A DNA stretch of 64,000 nucleotides, from assembly GCA_033763555.1 (NCBI GenBank), contig JANRKK010000009.1:8774-72773 (forward strand). The letters run 5' to 3'. This DNA comes from JALYJG01 sp033763555 (GTDB lineage Bacteria > Pseudomonadota > Alphaproteobacteria > UBA9219). Below, piece after piece: positions 55,800-64,000 of the stretch. Made by a program: the position numbers and the translations under genes. How positions within the stretch are numbered: position 1 is the first letter of the stretch; each line of letters starts with the position of its first letter. A model generated the notes under the pieces. It made no database searches and was not told where the DNA came from. It worked only from the letters and a program-made list of their open reading frames with translations.

Positions 55800-58280
55800 C
55801 TAGGCCGCTGCCTCAGGGCCTTGCACCGCTTCGGCTTGCTGCGTAGGCAGCCAGCAGCTGATCCGCGTACCCTGGTTAACTTCGCTGGCGATCTCGATGC
55901 GCCCGCCATGCAGCTCGACAAAGCTTTTGACGAGGCTGAGACCCAACCCTGCCCCGCCCTGCCGTGCCTGCACATTGGTACGCTCGAACTTGCCGAAGAC
56001 ACGCTCGCGGTCGGCTTCGGGAATGCCCACGCCCGTATCGGCGACGGTCAGCACGACCCAGGGTTCCTCGCGCCGCGCTTCGAGCGTGATGCGCCCGCCG
56101 GGTGGCGTGAATTTGATGGCGTTGCTGATCAGATTGAACAGCACCTGCTTCATGCGGCTTTCGTCGGCTTCAAAGGCGCCGATGCCGGACGGGCAGTCGA
56201 TCAGGATTTCCAGCGACTGCCGTCGCGCCCATTCCGCGGCGATCTGCTTGGCGGTGTTGAGAAGGTCGGCGATGTCGATGGCTTCGCGGTTGAGCGCCAT
56301 GCGTCCGGCCTCGATGGTGGCGAGGTCCAGCACATCATTGATGAGCAGCAGCAGTTTCTTGCTCGCCTCCATCATGGTGCGCGTATATTCCATCTGGCGT
56401 TCGTTCAGCGTACCGAAATACTGGTTGGTAAGAATTTCGGCGAAACCCATGATGGTGTTGAGCGGCGTGCGCAGCTGGTACGATACATTGGCGACGAATT
56501 CCGATTTCAGACGGTCGGCGGCGGCCAGCGCCGCATTGCTGGCGCGCAGGGCCTGCTCCACGCGCACGGAATCGCTGACATCCAGATAGCTGTTCAGCAC
56601 CGCGCCGTCCGGTAGCGGTACGGTGATATATTCGATGACCGAATTATCCGCGCGTTCGATGCGTCCGCGCCGCGCGCTGCGGTCAAGCGTATAGGCGACC
56701 ATCTCATTCTTGAAGTCGTTCCAGTTATCGCCAAAATTGAACAGCGGCTTCATTTCTTCCAGCAGATCGGCGACATGCGGGTTGGTTTCAAGGAACTCAG
56801 GTTCCAGTTTCCAGATGCGCGCGAAAGCCGGGTTGAACAGGCGCAATTTGCCATCGGGGCCGAACACCGCGCTGCCTTCCGCCAGATTGTCCAGCGTTTC
56901 GCGCTGCACGGCGATCAGCGTGTTGTAGGAAGATTCCAGCGCCAGCTTGTCGGTCACATCTTCATGTACGAACATGATGCCGCCGAAGGGATGCGGTACG
57001 GCAAGAATGCGCAGCGATGTGCCGTCCGGCAGATGCATTAAATCCTCGCGCGGTTCCAGCAGCGAGGTGAACAGCGCGGTGCGTTCTTTCTTGTAACGTT
57101 GGAAATCCGCTTGTTCCGGCGCGCGGCGGCGGGTGCGGAGGTCTTCCAGAACCTCGCCAAAGGTCGGCTTGCTGTTGAGAAAGGCTTCATCCGCATCCCA
57201 CAGGCGCAGATAGGCGCGGTTGTAAAACTCGATGCGCATATCGGGGCCATAGATGACGATGGCGCTGCCCAGATGTTCCAGAACCTCGTTCTGCGCACCG
57301 ACATGGCGCTGCAATTCGGCGTCCTTATCCTCTTCGGCTGTCACATCCACGGCAAAGCCCAGCAGGACGGTATCGCCTGACGGGTCGGCGGCCTTCAACG
57401 GCATTTCGGTGATTTCCAGAAGGCGGCGCTTGCCATCGACGATGACATGGCGGCGTTCCAGCTGCATCTGGCCTTCGCTCAACGCCTTTTCCGCCAGCGC
57501 CCGCCCGCTGCCGCTGCGCGCGGTGGGGGAGGTCAGCTCAAGCTGTTCGCGCAGCACGGTTTCCTCGGTGCTGTCGACGGCTTTCACATAGGCATTGTTG
57601 CAGAGGGAAAGATTCAAATCCTTGCCGCGGCCCCAGACCGGGAAGGGCAGGGAGTCGAGCAGAACCAGAACATCGCGCGCGCGCTGGCCGATGGCGGACA
57701 GTTCCACCATCTGCTTTTCCAGGGCGCGGGCGGTGACAGGATTGTCGTTGAACCAGACAACATCAATCAGCGGCCCTTCGCGCCCGGCGCGGAAACGGCG
57801 GCCCGTGATCTGGACGGGCTTGGCTTCCTGAGTGGTTTCGACCTGCACGGTGAAGGACGCGCCCGTACGCTGCAGACGCCGGAAATCGGCAATGAAATCG
57901 GTGGGTTCCTTCAATGCGCCGACGATGTCTTCGATATGCGCGACCTTGTCGATGCCCAGCAGATGCGGCACATGCACGGCTTCGCGCAGCAGCCCCTGCG
58001 GCGTAAAGAGGCAATAGCCGCCCGGCGTCACTGACAGCAGTGCTTGCAGCCTTTCGGTCAGCATGCGTGTTTGCCGCGAGGCTTGCGCCTGCTGGCGCAG
58101 GCGGCGGTCGAGGATGAAAGTGAGGAACGCCAAAGCGCCTGCCACCACCGACAGGCCGATGATCGTCATGATGTTCAGGCTCAGCCCGGCTTTGTAGGCG
58201 ACCAGCAGGAACGCGACGATGGCGACCGCGACCCCGGCGACCATGCCGAACGGAATATTGATGAAGAGGGCTTCGGGCAT
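55800..58280 (-). CDS. divL: DivL-like cell-cycle pseudokinase (histidine kinase with Tyr in the H-box)
   Basis: 826 residues. Two N-terminal transmembrane helices (about 10-60) precede at least three PAS-like domains (about 210-580). The DHp helix is EFVANVSYQLRTPLNTIMGF, with Tyr601 (codon at 56478-56480) where sensor kinases have His. The ATPase domain has NLISNAIKFTPPGG, VADTGVGIPEADR and GAGLGLSLVKSF. In Caulobacter, DivL has the same His-to-Tyr change and controls the CckA-CtrA relay; this is the basis for the name. ATG 58280 is chosen; the open frame further up to 58922 is antisense to bcp and is discarded. Confidence 0.85.
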   Translation of the reverse strand: MPEALFINIPFGMVAGVAVAIVAFLLVAYKAGLSLNIMTIIGLSVVAGALAFLTFILDRRLRQQAQASRQTRMLTERLQALLSVTPGGYCLFTPQGLLREAVHVPHLLGIDKVAHIEDIVGALKEPTDFIADFRRLQRTGASFTVQVETTQEAKPVQITGRRFRAGREGPLIDVVWFNDNPVTARALEKQMVELSAIGQRARDVLVLLDSLPFPVWGRGKDLNLSLCNNAYVKAVDSTEETVLREQLELTSPTARSGSGRALAEKALSEGQMQLERRHVIVDGKRRLLEITEMPLKAADPSGDTVLLGFAVDVTAEEDKDAELQRHVGAQNEVLEHLGSAIVIYGPDMRIEFYNRAYLRLWDADEAFLNSKPTFGEVLEDLRTRRRAPEQADFQRYKKERTALFTSLLEPREDLMHLPDGTSLRILAVPHPFGGIMFVHEDVTDKLALESSYNTLIAVQRETLDNLAEGSAVFGPDGKLRLFNPAFARIWKLEPEFLETNPHVADLLEEMKPLFNFGDNWNDFKNEMVAYTLDRSARRGRIERADNSVIEYITVPLPDGAVLNSYLDVSDSVRVEQALRASNAALAAADRLKSEFVANVSYQLRTPLNTIMGFAEILTNQYFGTLNERQMEYTRTMMEASKKLLLLINDVLDLATIEAGRMALNREAIDIADLLNTAKQIAAEWARRQSLEILIDCPSGIGAFEADESRMKQVLFNLISNAIKFTPPGGRITLEARREEPWVVLTVADTGVGIPEADRERVFGKFERTNVQARQGGAGLGLSLVKSFVELHGGRIEIASEVNQGTRISCWLPTQQAEAVQGPEAAA

Positions 58281-58388
58281 CAAAAACGGCTCTAAAAATG
58301 GAAGTTCGCGGCGATGTTGCGAGGATATTCTTGACAATGCAAGAGGGGACGCGTTTTTTGGGCAACGTAAATTCCAACAGGGGGAAAT

Positions 58389-58958
58389 ATGGTTAAGAAA
58401 AAATCCGCGCACGCATCGGCACCCGCAAAAAAGCAGGCTGTGAAAAAAACAGTTAAGAAACCTGTGGCACCTGCAAAAACAGGGCGAAAACCTGCAGGTC
58501 CCGCCATCGGCGCAAAAGCGCCTGCTTTCAGTATGCCTGTGACGCCCGGCGGTGCGGTCAGCAGCGCCAGCCTCAAGGGCAAGCCCTATGTGCTTTATTT
58601 CTATCCCAAGGATGATACGTCCGGTTGTACCGCCGAGGCCTGCGGCTTCCGCGATGCGCTGCCTGCTTTCGGCCGACTGGGCACCAAAGTGATCGGCGTT
58701 TCGCGCGACAGCATCGCCAGCCACGAAAAATTCATCAAAAAATACAAGCTGACTTTTCCTTTGGCTTCGGATGAAAGCGGCAAGGTCTGCGCCACCTTCG
58801 GCGCCTGGGTGCAGAAAAGCATGTATGGCCGCGCCTATATGGGTATCGAGCGTTCCACCTTCCTGATCGACGGCAAGGGCATTGTCCGTGCCGTCTGGCG
58901 CAAAGTCAGCGTGCCGGGCCATGTGGATGAAGTAAAAAAGGCGGTGCAGAATCTCTAG
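58389..58958 (+). CDS. bcp: thioredoxin-dependent peroxiredoxin (BCP/PrxQ) with basic N-terminal tail
   Basis: Reduces hydroperoxides with thioredoxin as donor. 189 residues, longer than the usual roughly 155 because of a 37-residue Lys/Ala/Pro-rich N-terminal tail (MVKKKSAHASAPAKKQAVKK) like histone H1 tails. The peroxidatic and resolving Cys are five residues apart in DTSGCTAEACGFRD near residue 80. GVSRDSIASHEKFIKKYKL and FLIDGKGIVRAVWRKV are further BCP motifs. AGGGGGAAAT lies upstream of the ATG. It is divergent from divL. Confidence 0.9.
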   Translation: MVKKKSAHASAPAKKQAVKKTVKKPVAPAKTGRKPAGPAIGAKAPAFSMPVTPGGAVSSASLKGKPYVLYFYPKDDTSGCTAEACGFRDALPAFGRLGTKVIGVSRDSIASHEKFIKKYKLTFPLASDESGKVCATFGAWVQKSMYGRAYMGIERSTFLIDGKGIVRAVWRKVSVPGHVDEVKKAVQNL

Positions 58959-59004
58959 CCCTGTTGCTCCTGCCGATGCGGCGTCGATTGCCCGTGCCGC
59001 GGAT

Positions 59005-59904
59005 TTGCTGCGCGACGGTAAGCTGGTCGCGTTTCCGACGGAAACGGTTTATGGCCTCGGTGCCGACGCGACGAATGATCGCGCTGTCGCAGCGATTTTC
59101 GCGGCCAAGGGACGGCCGGAAATTAATCCACTCATTGTCCATGTCGCCGAGGTCGCCGCACTCGATGGGCTGGTGGAATGGAATGAAACGGCACGGCTGC
59201 TGGCCTCGCAATTCTGGCCAGGGCCATTGACGCTCGTCCTGCCGCGCCGCAAGGATTGCCCAGTGTCGCTGCTGGCCAGCGCGGGGCTTGATACGCTGGC
59301 GGTGCGCATACCCGCGCACCCGGCCGCACAGCAACTCTTGAAAGTGTTCGGAAGACCCGTCGCCGCGCCGAGCGCGAACCTGTCCGGCAAGCTCAGCCCG
59401 ACAACGCCGCTGCATGTGGCGGAAAGCCTTGGTGACAAGGTCGATCTCATCCTCGCGGGTGGGAAGTCACAGGTCGGAGTGGAATCCACGGTGCTGGATA
59501 TGACGGGCGCGCAGCCCGCTCTTCTTCGTCCCGGCGGCGTGACGAAGGAACAGCTGGAAAAAGTGATTGGTGCCATGGTGGAAGCCGCCGAAGGCGGGCC
59601 GCTGCTCTCGCCCGGGCGGCTGGAAAGCCATTATGCGCCAGATTTACCCCTGCGCCTGAACGCGAAGGAAGCAGCGGCGGATGAAGCGCTGCTGGCCTTC
59701 GGCAATGACCGCCATGTAAAGGGCGGTGCCGCGCGTCTGAACCTCAGCCTGCAAGGGGATTTGAACGAGGCGGCGGCGAATTTGTTCGCCCTGCTGCGGC
59801 AACTTGATCAGCCACAATTGAAAGGCATTGCCGTTATGCCTGTACCTGATATTGGCCTCGGCGTCGCAATCAATGACCGTCTGAAGCGCGCGAGTGTGCG
59901 TTAG
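59005..59904 (+). CDS. L-threonylcarbamoyladenylate synthase (Sua5/YrdC)
   Basis: Makes threonylcarbamoyl-AMP for the tRNA t6A37 modification. The YrdC core (LVAFPTETVYGLGADA, KGRPEINPLIVHV, PSANLSGKLSPTTP, STVLDMTG) is followed by the C-terminal Sua5 domain (SPGRLESHYAPDLPLRL), so it is the long Sua5 type. TTG 59005 is the first canonical start. However, coding similarity runs upstream through ADAASIARAADLLRDG, the family's first helix, back to an ATC at 58951 inside the bcp end with AAGG-like bases before it. A non-canonical start there would give 317 residues. Confidence 0.85.
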   Translation: MLRDGKLVAFPTETVYGLGADATNDRAVAAIFAAKGRPEINPLIVHVAEVAALDGLVEWNETARLLASQFWPGPLTLVLPRRKDCPVSLLASAGLDTLAVRIPAHPAAQQLLKVFGRPVAAPSANLSGKLSPTTPLHVAESLGDKVDLILAGGKSQVGVESTVLDMTGAQPALLRPGGVTKEQLEKVIGAMVEAAEGGPLLSPGRLESHYAPDLPLRLNAKEAAADEALLAFGNDRHVKGGAARLNLSLQGDLNEAAANLFALLRQLDQPQLKGIAVMPVPDIGLGVAINDRLKRASVR

Positions 59905-59918
59905 TTCATCGAAAGCAG

Positions 59919-60512
59919 TTACGGCAAATTCCGCTGTACGAAATCCCAATTCACCAGATGGTCGAGGAAGGCCTGCACCATATCCGGGCGGCGGTTCTGG
60001 TAATCGAGGTAATAGGCATGTTCCCACACATCGCAGGTCAGCAGGGCACGCTGGCCGTAGGATAAAGGGTTGACGGCGTTCGGTGTCTTGATGATGTTGA
60101 GCTTGCCCTGATCGAGAATAAGCCAGGCCCAGCCGGAACCGAACTGATCGACCGCCGTTTCCTTGAATTTTTTGGCAAAATCCTCATAGCTGCCGAAAGC
60201 CGCATCGATATGACGCGCCATTTCGCCTTTCGGCGCGCCGCCACCGCCCGGCTTCATGCAATTCCAGAAAAAGCTGTGGTTCCAGACCTGCGCGGCATTG
60301 TTGAAGATGCCTTTGTTTTTTTCATCCTCGAAACTGTCTTCGATGATGGTCTCCAGCGAGGCCTTGGCGTAAGGCGTGCCTTCGATCAGCTTGTTCAGTT
60401 TGTCGACATAGGCTTTGTGATGCTTGCCGTGATGGAACGACAAAGTCTGCGATGACATATAGGGTGCAAGCGCATTTTCGGCATAGGGCAAAGGCGGGAG
60501 TTCAAACGGCAT
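59919..60512 (-). CDS. sodB: superoxide dismutase (Fe/Mn family)
   Basis: Disproportionates superoxide in the cytoplasm. 197 residues, canonical length. Metal ligands lie in SFHHGKHHKAYVDKLN (His), QVWNHSFFWNCMKPGG (His), and DVWEHAYYLDYQNRRPD (Asp and His). The FFWNCMKP wording favours the Fe-type over the Mn-type, but metal use cannot be settled from sequence. Its stop lies 14 bp from the end of the convergent Sua5 gene. Confidence 0.95.
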   Translation of the reverse strand: MPFELPPLPYAENALAPYMSSQTLSFHHGKHHKAYVDKLNKLIEGTPYAKASLETIIEDSFEDEKNKGIFNNAAQVWNHSFFWNCMKPGGGGAPKGEMARHIDAAFGSYEDFAKKFKETAVDQFGSGWAWLILDQGKLNIIKTPNAVNPLSYGQRALLTCDVWEHAYYLDYQNRRPDMVQAFLDHLVNWDFVQRNLP

Positions 60513-60605
60513 AACAGCCTCCAGAAAGACAATGGAATACAGTTTTTCTATCAGCCAATTGTGACAGCGCTATGGCGCGCCCCGTCAGCATAAAGAAAAG
60601 ATAAA

Positions 60606-62003
60606 TCAGAAGCCCGTATGCAGCCGTTCAACCAGCTGCTTGACGGTGGGAATGAAACCATTGGCATACCAGGGGTCGCTGCCGAAACGGTAGGCGTTGT
60701 GGCCCGAGAACATCAACTGGTCTTCGACATCGCCGTCATGGCTGATATTCTGCAGCGTCTTCTGGATGCAGAAACTGCGCGGGTCGGGCTTGCGGCCTGT
60801 TGTGCCCGCTTCGTTCTGCGACCAGTTGGAAAAGTTGCAGGCCGACAGGCAGCCCATGCAGGCGATCTGGTCATTCAGAATCTGTTGTGCATTTTCCGGT
60901 GTTTCAAAAATCAAGGTGCTGTCGGGCGTGCGCATGGCGCGCGAGAAACCATCCTTCACCCAGCCTTGCGCATGCGCAAAATCACCGGGCGTCAGATAGA
61001 CAGACTTGCCGACCGCGCCGATTTGAAAGGCCTCGGTATGCTCGCCGACCTGTTCGACGGAATAGGCAATCTGCCGTTCCGAACGCTCATGCAATTCCTG
61101 TAGAAACGGATTGCGCACGGCGGATGAATAAAATCCTGTCGGCGAAAAGCGATTCAGGTAAACATCGCCCTTCTTCAGTTGCAGGAGTTTTTTCTTCCAG
61201 GCGTTGGAAATCGGGCTTTCCTTTGTCAGCAGGGGACGCGTGCCGAATTGGAAGGCGATGGGGCCGATTTCCGGATTGTCGAGCCAGTGATCCCATTCCG
61301 AAATCCACCAGACGCCGCCCGCCATGACAATCGGCGTTTCGCCGAGGCCATATTCGCGCATCAGTGTGCGCAGCGCGGCGACACGGGGATAGGGGTCTTC
61401 GGGTTTGAGCGGGTCTTCGCTGTTCGACAGGCCGTTATGCCCGCCCGCCAGCCACGGATCTTCGTACACGACGCCGCCGAGATAGTCGCGATGTTTGTGA
61501 TAGGCACGCAGCCAGAGCGCGCGGAAGGCGCGGGCGGATGAAACAATCGGGTAATAATAAATACCAAATTTCGAGGCGATCTCCGCTACCTTATAAGGCA
61601 TACCAGCGCCGCAAGTGACACCGTGGATCAGGCCCTTGGCGCCTTCGACCACACCTTCCAAAATGCGCTCCGCCGCCGCCATCTCCCACAGGATGTTCAT
61701 ATGGATGCGGCCCTGGCCGTTGGCCATCTCATGCGCTTTTTGCGCCTGGGTGATGCCGCCCTTGATGGCATAGGCGATCAGCTCTTCATGTCGGTCGCGG
61801 CGGGTTTTGCCCTTGTAGATTTGCGGAATGAATTTGCCGTTTTCGTCATAGCTGTCGGCATTGACGCCGGAAAAAGTGCCGACACCGCCTGCCGCCGCCC
61901 AAGCGCCCGAGCTTTCGCCGTTGGACACGGAAATACCCTTGCCGCCTTCGACCAGCGGCAGCACTTCTCGGCCCGAGATGACCAGACTCTTCAGTGGCTT
62001 CAC
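60606..62003 (-). CDS. nitronate monooxygenase-like flavoprotein
   Basis: A 465-residue TIM-barrel FMN protein of the nitropropane dioxygenase/nitronate monooxygenase family. Recognisable blocks: KSLVISGREVLPLVEGGKGISVSNG, AAAGGVGTFSGVNADSYDE, TCGAGMPYKVAEIASKFGIYYYPIVSSARA, VMAGGVWWISEWDHWLDN and FGTRPLLTKES. The chain has an extra C-terminal region with CMGCLSACNFSNW, a Cys pair that the well-studied NMOs lack, possibly for a metal or cofactor (inference). GTG 62003 follows AAGGA. The physiological substrate is unknown. Confidence 0.8.
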   Translation of the reverse strand: MKPLKSLVISGREVLPLVEGGKGISVSNGESSGAWAAAGGVGTFSGVNADSYDENGKFIPQIYKGKTRRDRHEELIAYAIKGGITQAQKAHEMANGQGRIHMNILWEMAAAERILEGVVEGAKGLIHGVTCGAGMPYKVAEIASKFGIYYYPIVSSARAFRALWLRAYHKHRDYLGGVVYEDPWLAGGHNGLSNSEDPLKPEDPYPRVAALRTLMREYGLGETPIVMAGGVWWISEWDHWLDNPEIGPIAFQFGTRPLLTKESPISNAWKKKLLQLKKGDVYLNRFSPTGFYSSAVRNPFLQELHERSERQIAYSVEQVGEHTEAFQIGAVGKSVYLTPGDFAHAQGWVKDGFSRAMRTPDSTLIFETPENAQQILNDQIACMGCLSACNFSNWSQNEAGTTGRKPDPRSFCIQKTLQNISHDGDVEDQLMFSGHNAYRFGSDPWYANGFIPTVKQLVERLHTGF

Positions 62004-62066
62004 GTTTTTTCCTTTGGAGTGGCGTCGGAAAGAATATAGGCGCGAAAGGCTTGCGGTTCCAGCCTT

Positions 62067-62810
62067 TTACAGGGTTTTGATAATTTCGGAAGGATTATCC
62101 CAAAAAACCCCGTCCGCGCCCTGTTGCAGCAACTCCTGCGCGCGGGGCAGGCTGTTGACGGTATGCGCCAGCACGGGAATGCCTGCCTTGTGCAGAAGCG
62201 CAATTCTCTCCTGCGTCAACGCATCCGAGCCCAGATGAATGAGGCTGGCTTGAGTTTTTGCCATCACATCCTGCCAGTTTTCATCCCACTCCTCGAGCAG
62301 CAAGCCGCGTGGCCATTCGGGATGCAGCTGCGCGGCGATGGTCAGCGCCTCGACATCAAAACTGGAGATCAGGGGGGGTAGCACATCGGCAGGCCAGATT
62401 TTCGAGGTTTCGATCAGTGTCACCATCGCCGTCGAGCGTGCACGGCCGGGGCAGGGTTTAATTTCCAGATTGATGCGCAGATTATGGTCAAGCGCGAAAC
62501 GCAGAAAATCCGCCAAATGCGGCACGCGTTCGCCCGTAAAGGCAGGATCAAACCAGCTTCCCGCATCGAGTTTTTTGATATCCGCCCAGTCCTGTGCGGC
62601 GACGGGGCCTTTGCCGTCCGTCGTGCGGTCGAGCGTATCGTCATGCATCAAAATCGGTACGCCATCGCGCGTCAGCTTGACGTCTGTCTCTATCCACACG
62701 GCGCCTTGTTCACGCGCGAGTCGGAACGCCGCCATTGTGTTTTCCGGCGCAAGCGCCGAAGCGCCGCGATGGGCGATGACAGGAGGACGAAAGGAAAAGG
62801 GCAGGGCCAT
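62067..62810 (-). CDS. glycerophosphodiester phosphodiesterase
   Basis: Hydrolyses glycerophosphodiesters to glycerol-3-phosphate and alcohol. 247 residues, a GDPD TIM barrel. IAHRGASALAPENTMAAF near residue 13 contains the catalytic HRG and APENT, followed by WIETDVKLTRDGVPILMHDDTLDRTTDG, LRINLEIKPCPGR, and GVFWDNPSEI near the C terminus. It starts 10 bp after the HIG1 gene on the same strand. No signal peptide is visible, so it is cytoplasmic (UgpQ-like). Confidence 0.92.
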   Translation of the reverse strand: MALPFSFRPPVIAHRGASALAPENTMAAFRLAREQGAVWIETDVKLTRDGVPILMHDDTLDRTTDGKGPVAAQDWADIKKLDAGSWFDPAFTGERVPHLADFLRFALDHNLRINLEIKPCPGRARSTAMVTLIETSKIWPADVLPPLISSFDVEALTIAAQLHPEWPRGLLLEEWDENWQDVMAKTQASLIHLGSDALTQERIALLHKAGIPVLAHTVNSLPRAQELLQQGADGVFWDNPSEIIKTL

Positions 62811-62820
62811 GCGGCGAGGA

Positions 62821-63018
62821 TTACTTCTTTGCCGCGATCACCGCCAGCACAAAAAGCCCCAGCGCCAAGGCCTGCAGCACAACGCGGGCGCGCATGAGAT
62901 AGTTGCCATACTTTTTGTTGAACGCGCCACCCTTGGCCATACCGAACAGGCCGATCACCAGCGCGCCAAGAACAGCCAGCATGGCGATGGTCATCAGAAT
63001 GAAGAAGGTGGCGCCCAT
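62821..63018 (-). CDS. twin-transmembrane HIG1-like protein
   Basis: A 65-residue protein with two hydrophobic segments (about 3-26 and 46-63) joined by a short basic Gly loop (GMAKGGAFNKKYGNYLMRARV). This is the pattern of the bacterial HIG1 (hypoxia-induced) family linked to respiratory supercomplexes in mitochondria. It is likely co-transcribed with the downstream GDPD gene. Confidence 0.75.
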   Translation of the reverse strand: MGATFFILMTIAMLAVLGALVIGLFGMAKGGAFNKKYGNYLMRARVVLQALALGLFVLAVIAAKK

Positions 63019-63086
63019 GCGACCAGTTTGTCATGAGGCGCGGGAATTGGCAAACACGAAACCCTCAATGCCGGCACAAGTGGCCA

Positions 63087-64000
63087 TTACACCGTCGCCG
63101 ACGGGGATGACGGTTTGCGCTTTCTAGCCACCGGTCTGGACGGGGAAAGTTTGCGGCATTCTGCTTCCGTGCGGACAAAGAACGTGTCGAGCAGATCGCG
63201 GAATTGATGGATGCCTTCGAAGACTGCCTTGGCAATCGCGGCCTTCTCATGCGCTGGTGCGCGGTCATACATGATCCGGACAGCTTCATAGCCTGTGAGC
63301 AAATGTGTATATTCCACGCCGTGAATGACGGCGTTCTTTTTCGGATCATAACCGCCATGGGACATCAGCCAGGAATGAGCCGGGAAGGTTTTTCCCTGCA
63401 CCGTCACCGTCGGGTGTTTTTTCAGATAGGCGTGAAATCCCCGGCCGCGGCGGTCAACGAATAATTCCTGACAGGCAAAGTTAAACTCGACATCATCAGC
63501 CGAAAATTCTGAGAAAATATGGGCCCCGATCGCGCGTGCAAGGCTGTGCAGATCATTTTTGCGCCCGCTGTAGGTTCGCTGAACCTGAGTGGTCAGTTTT
63601 TCCAGCCATGAGGGAATTTTAAATGCATTTCTTTCGTCAGCCGACAGTTCGGCATAATCGCCGACGGCCTGCATGATGCCGATGGCCAGAAGGCGGTGAG
63701 ATACACCCGCACCCGTTGTCTGATCTTTGAACTTGGGATCGGCATATTCGTCAACGGATGCTTTTTTGACCTGCTCAGCAATTTCAAAGGCATAATCCGC
63801 GCCGTCACATACGGCAATGGATGCATCAATAAAGGTTTTGCGCGATTGGCCGATATTGCCGACAAGTGAGGCAATCGTGGAGGCGATTCCGGCATTCAGG
63901 AAATTGTACAATTGAAAAAACCTGTATAGGGCCGCTGGATTTTCCGCCGCAAACCGGAGAGCGCTTCGGAAATGGGCACCGAAGGCCGGAACATCCTCCT
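63087..64000 (-). CDS. hypothetical protein, 5' end outside the window
   Basis: The last gene, continuing past the right edge: above a TTG at 63911 the frame stays open to 64000 (FGAHFRSALRFAAENP, then ALYRFFQLYNFLNAG). At least 304 residues are visible. It is soluble and mostly helical, with FNFACQELFVDRRGRGFHAYLKKHP and HSWLMSHGGYDPKKNAVIHGVEYTHLL late in the chain, and a Lys/Arg/Pro/Ser-rich basic C terminus (SPSRPVARKRKPSSPS). No known family is recognised. Confidence 0.7.
   Translation of the reverse strand, partial: EDVPAFGAHFRSALRFAAENPAALYRFFQLYNFLNAGIASTIASLVGNIGQSRKTFIDASIAVCDGADYAFEIAEQVKKASVDEYADPKFKDQTTGAGVSHRLLAIGIMQAVGDYAELSADERNAFKIPSWLEKLTTQVQRTYSGRKNDLHSLARAIGAHIFSEFSADDVEFNFACQELFVDRRGRGFHAYLKKHPTVTVQGKTFPAHSWLMSHGGYDPKKNAVIHGVEYTHLLTGYEAVRIMYDRAPAHEKAAIAKAVFEGIHQFRDLLDTFFVRTEAECRKLSPSRPVARKRKPSSPSATV

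Noticed and set aside
58281..58922. 214-codon N-terminal extension of the divL frame
   Set aside because: It runs antisense to bcp; the membrane anchor of DivL starts at 58280 and fits without it.

Overview
The window is a stretch of alphaproteobacterial chromosome with moderately high GC, dense genes and mostly housekeeping content. Lineage markers are a DivL-type pseudokinase with Tyr in place of the phospho-accepting His, a TIGR02300 (FYDLN-acid) protein, a DUF1036 protein, a HIG1-type twin-membrane protein, the long NAD-glutamate dehydrogenase, and GANTC (CcrM-type) sites packed upstream of ftsZ. I cannot name the genus; a Rhodospirillales- or Micavibrio-like lineage is only a guess.

Layout. 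1-8.2 kb: 5' half of NAD-glutamate dehydrogenase, two related small membrane proteins, an unknown 302-residue protein, a paired DnaA-box palindrome, an acyl-CoA dehydrogenase, and mscL between two paralogous unknown proteins. 8.3-13.9 kb: an unknown 634-residue protein translationally coupled to trxB, a bacterial-PH-domain protein, a CAT-anticodon tRNA, a 21-residue lysine-rich microprotein with its own terminator, and ilvE. 13.9-18 kb: recJ and a polar amino-acid ABC transporter on the minus strand. 18-22.7 kb: two tandem paralogous secreted proteins (HAF-like repeats, Pro/Thr-rich stalk, dockerin-like C terminus) with matching upstream regulatory sequence. 22.7-36 kb: an orphan kdpD, TIGR02300 gene, hisS, lpxC, ftsZ, pyk, a Pal/OmpA lipoprotein and an acnA broken by a frameshift. 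36-43.4 kb: DUF1036 protein, a His-tailed microprotein behind a Fur-like box, rseP-bamA, trpE and accessory small genes. 43.4-54.7 kb: thrS, a Cys-to-Ser LMW-phosphatase/ArsC-like protein, pepP, prmA, purL/purQ with a secreted protein coupled between them, dnaJ and yggS. 54.7-64 kb: an AT-rich HEPN-like gene beside tRNA-Ala, divL, bcp, a Sua5/YrdC gene, sodB, a nitronate-monooxygenase-like gene, a glycerophosphodiesterase, a HIG1 protein and an unknown gene running off the end.

How the parts connect. Several items point to Caulobacter-like cell-cycle control: the DivL homologue, the GANTC cluster at ftsZ, and TTAACCAT (CtrA half-site-like) elements at the same place before both dockerin-like genes. 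Envelope functions are well represented (lpxC, rseP, bamA, OmpA-like lipoprotein, mscL). The best candidates for undescribed biology are the tandem dockerin-like pair with its shared regulatory block, the His-tailed peptide behind a Fur-like palindrome, the lysine-rich microprotein and the HEPN-like gene. No CRISPR array, insertion sequence or prophage was recognised.
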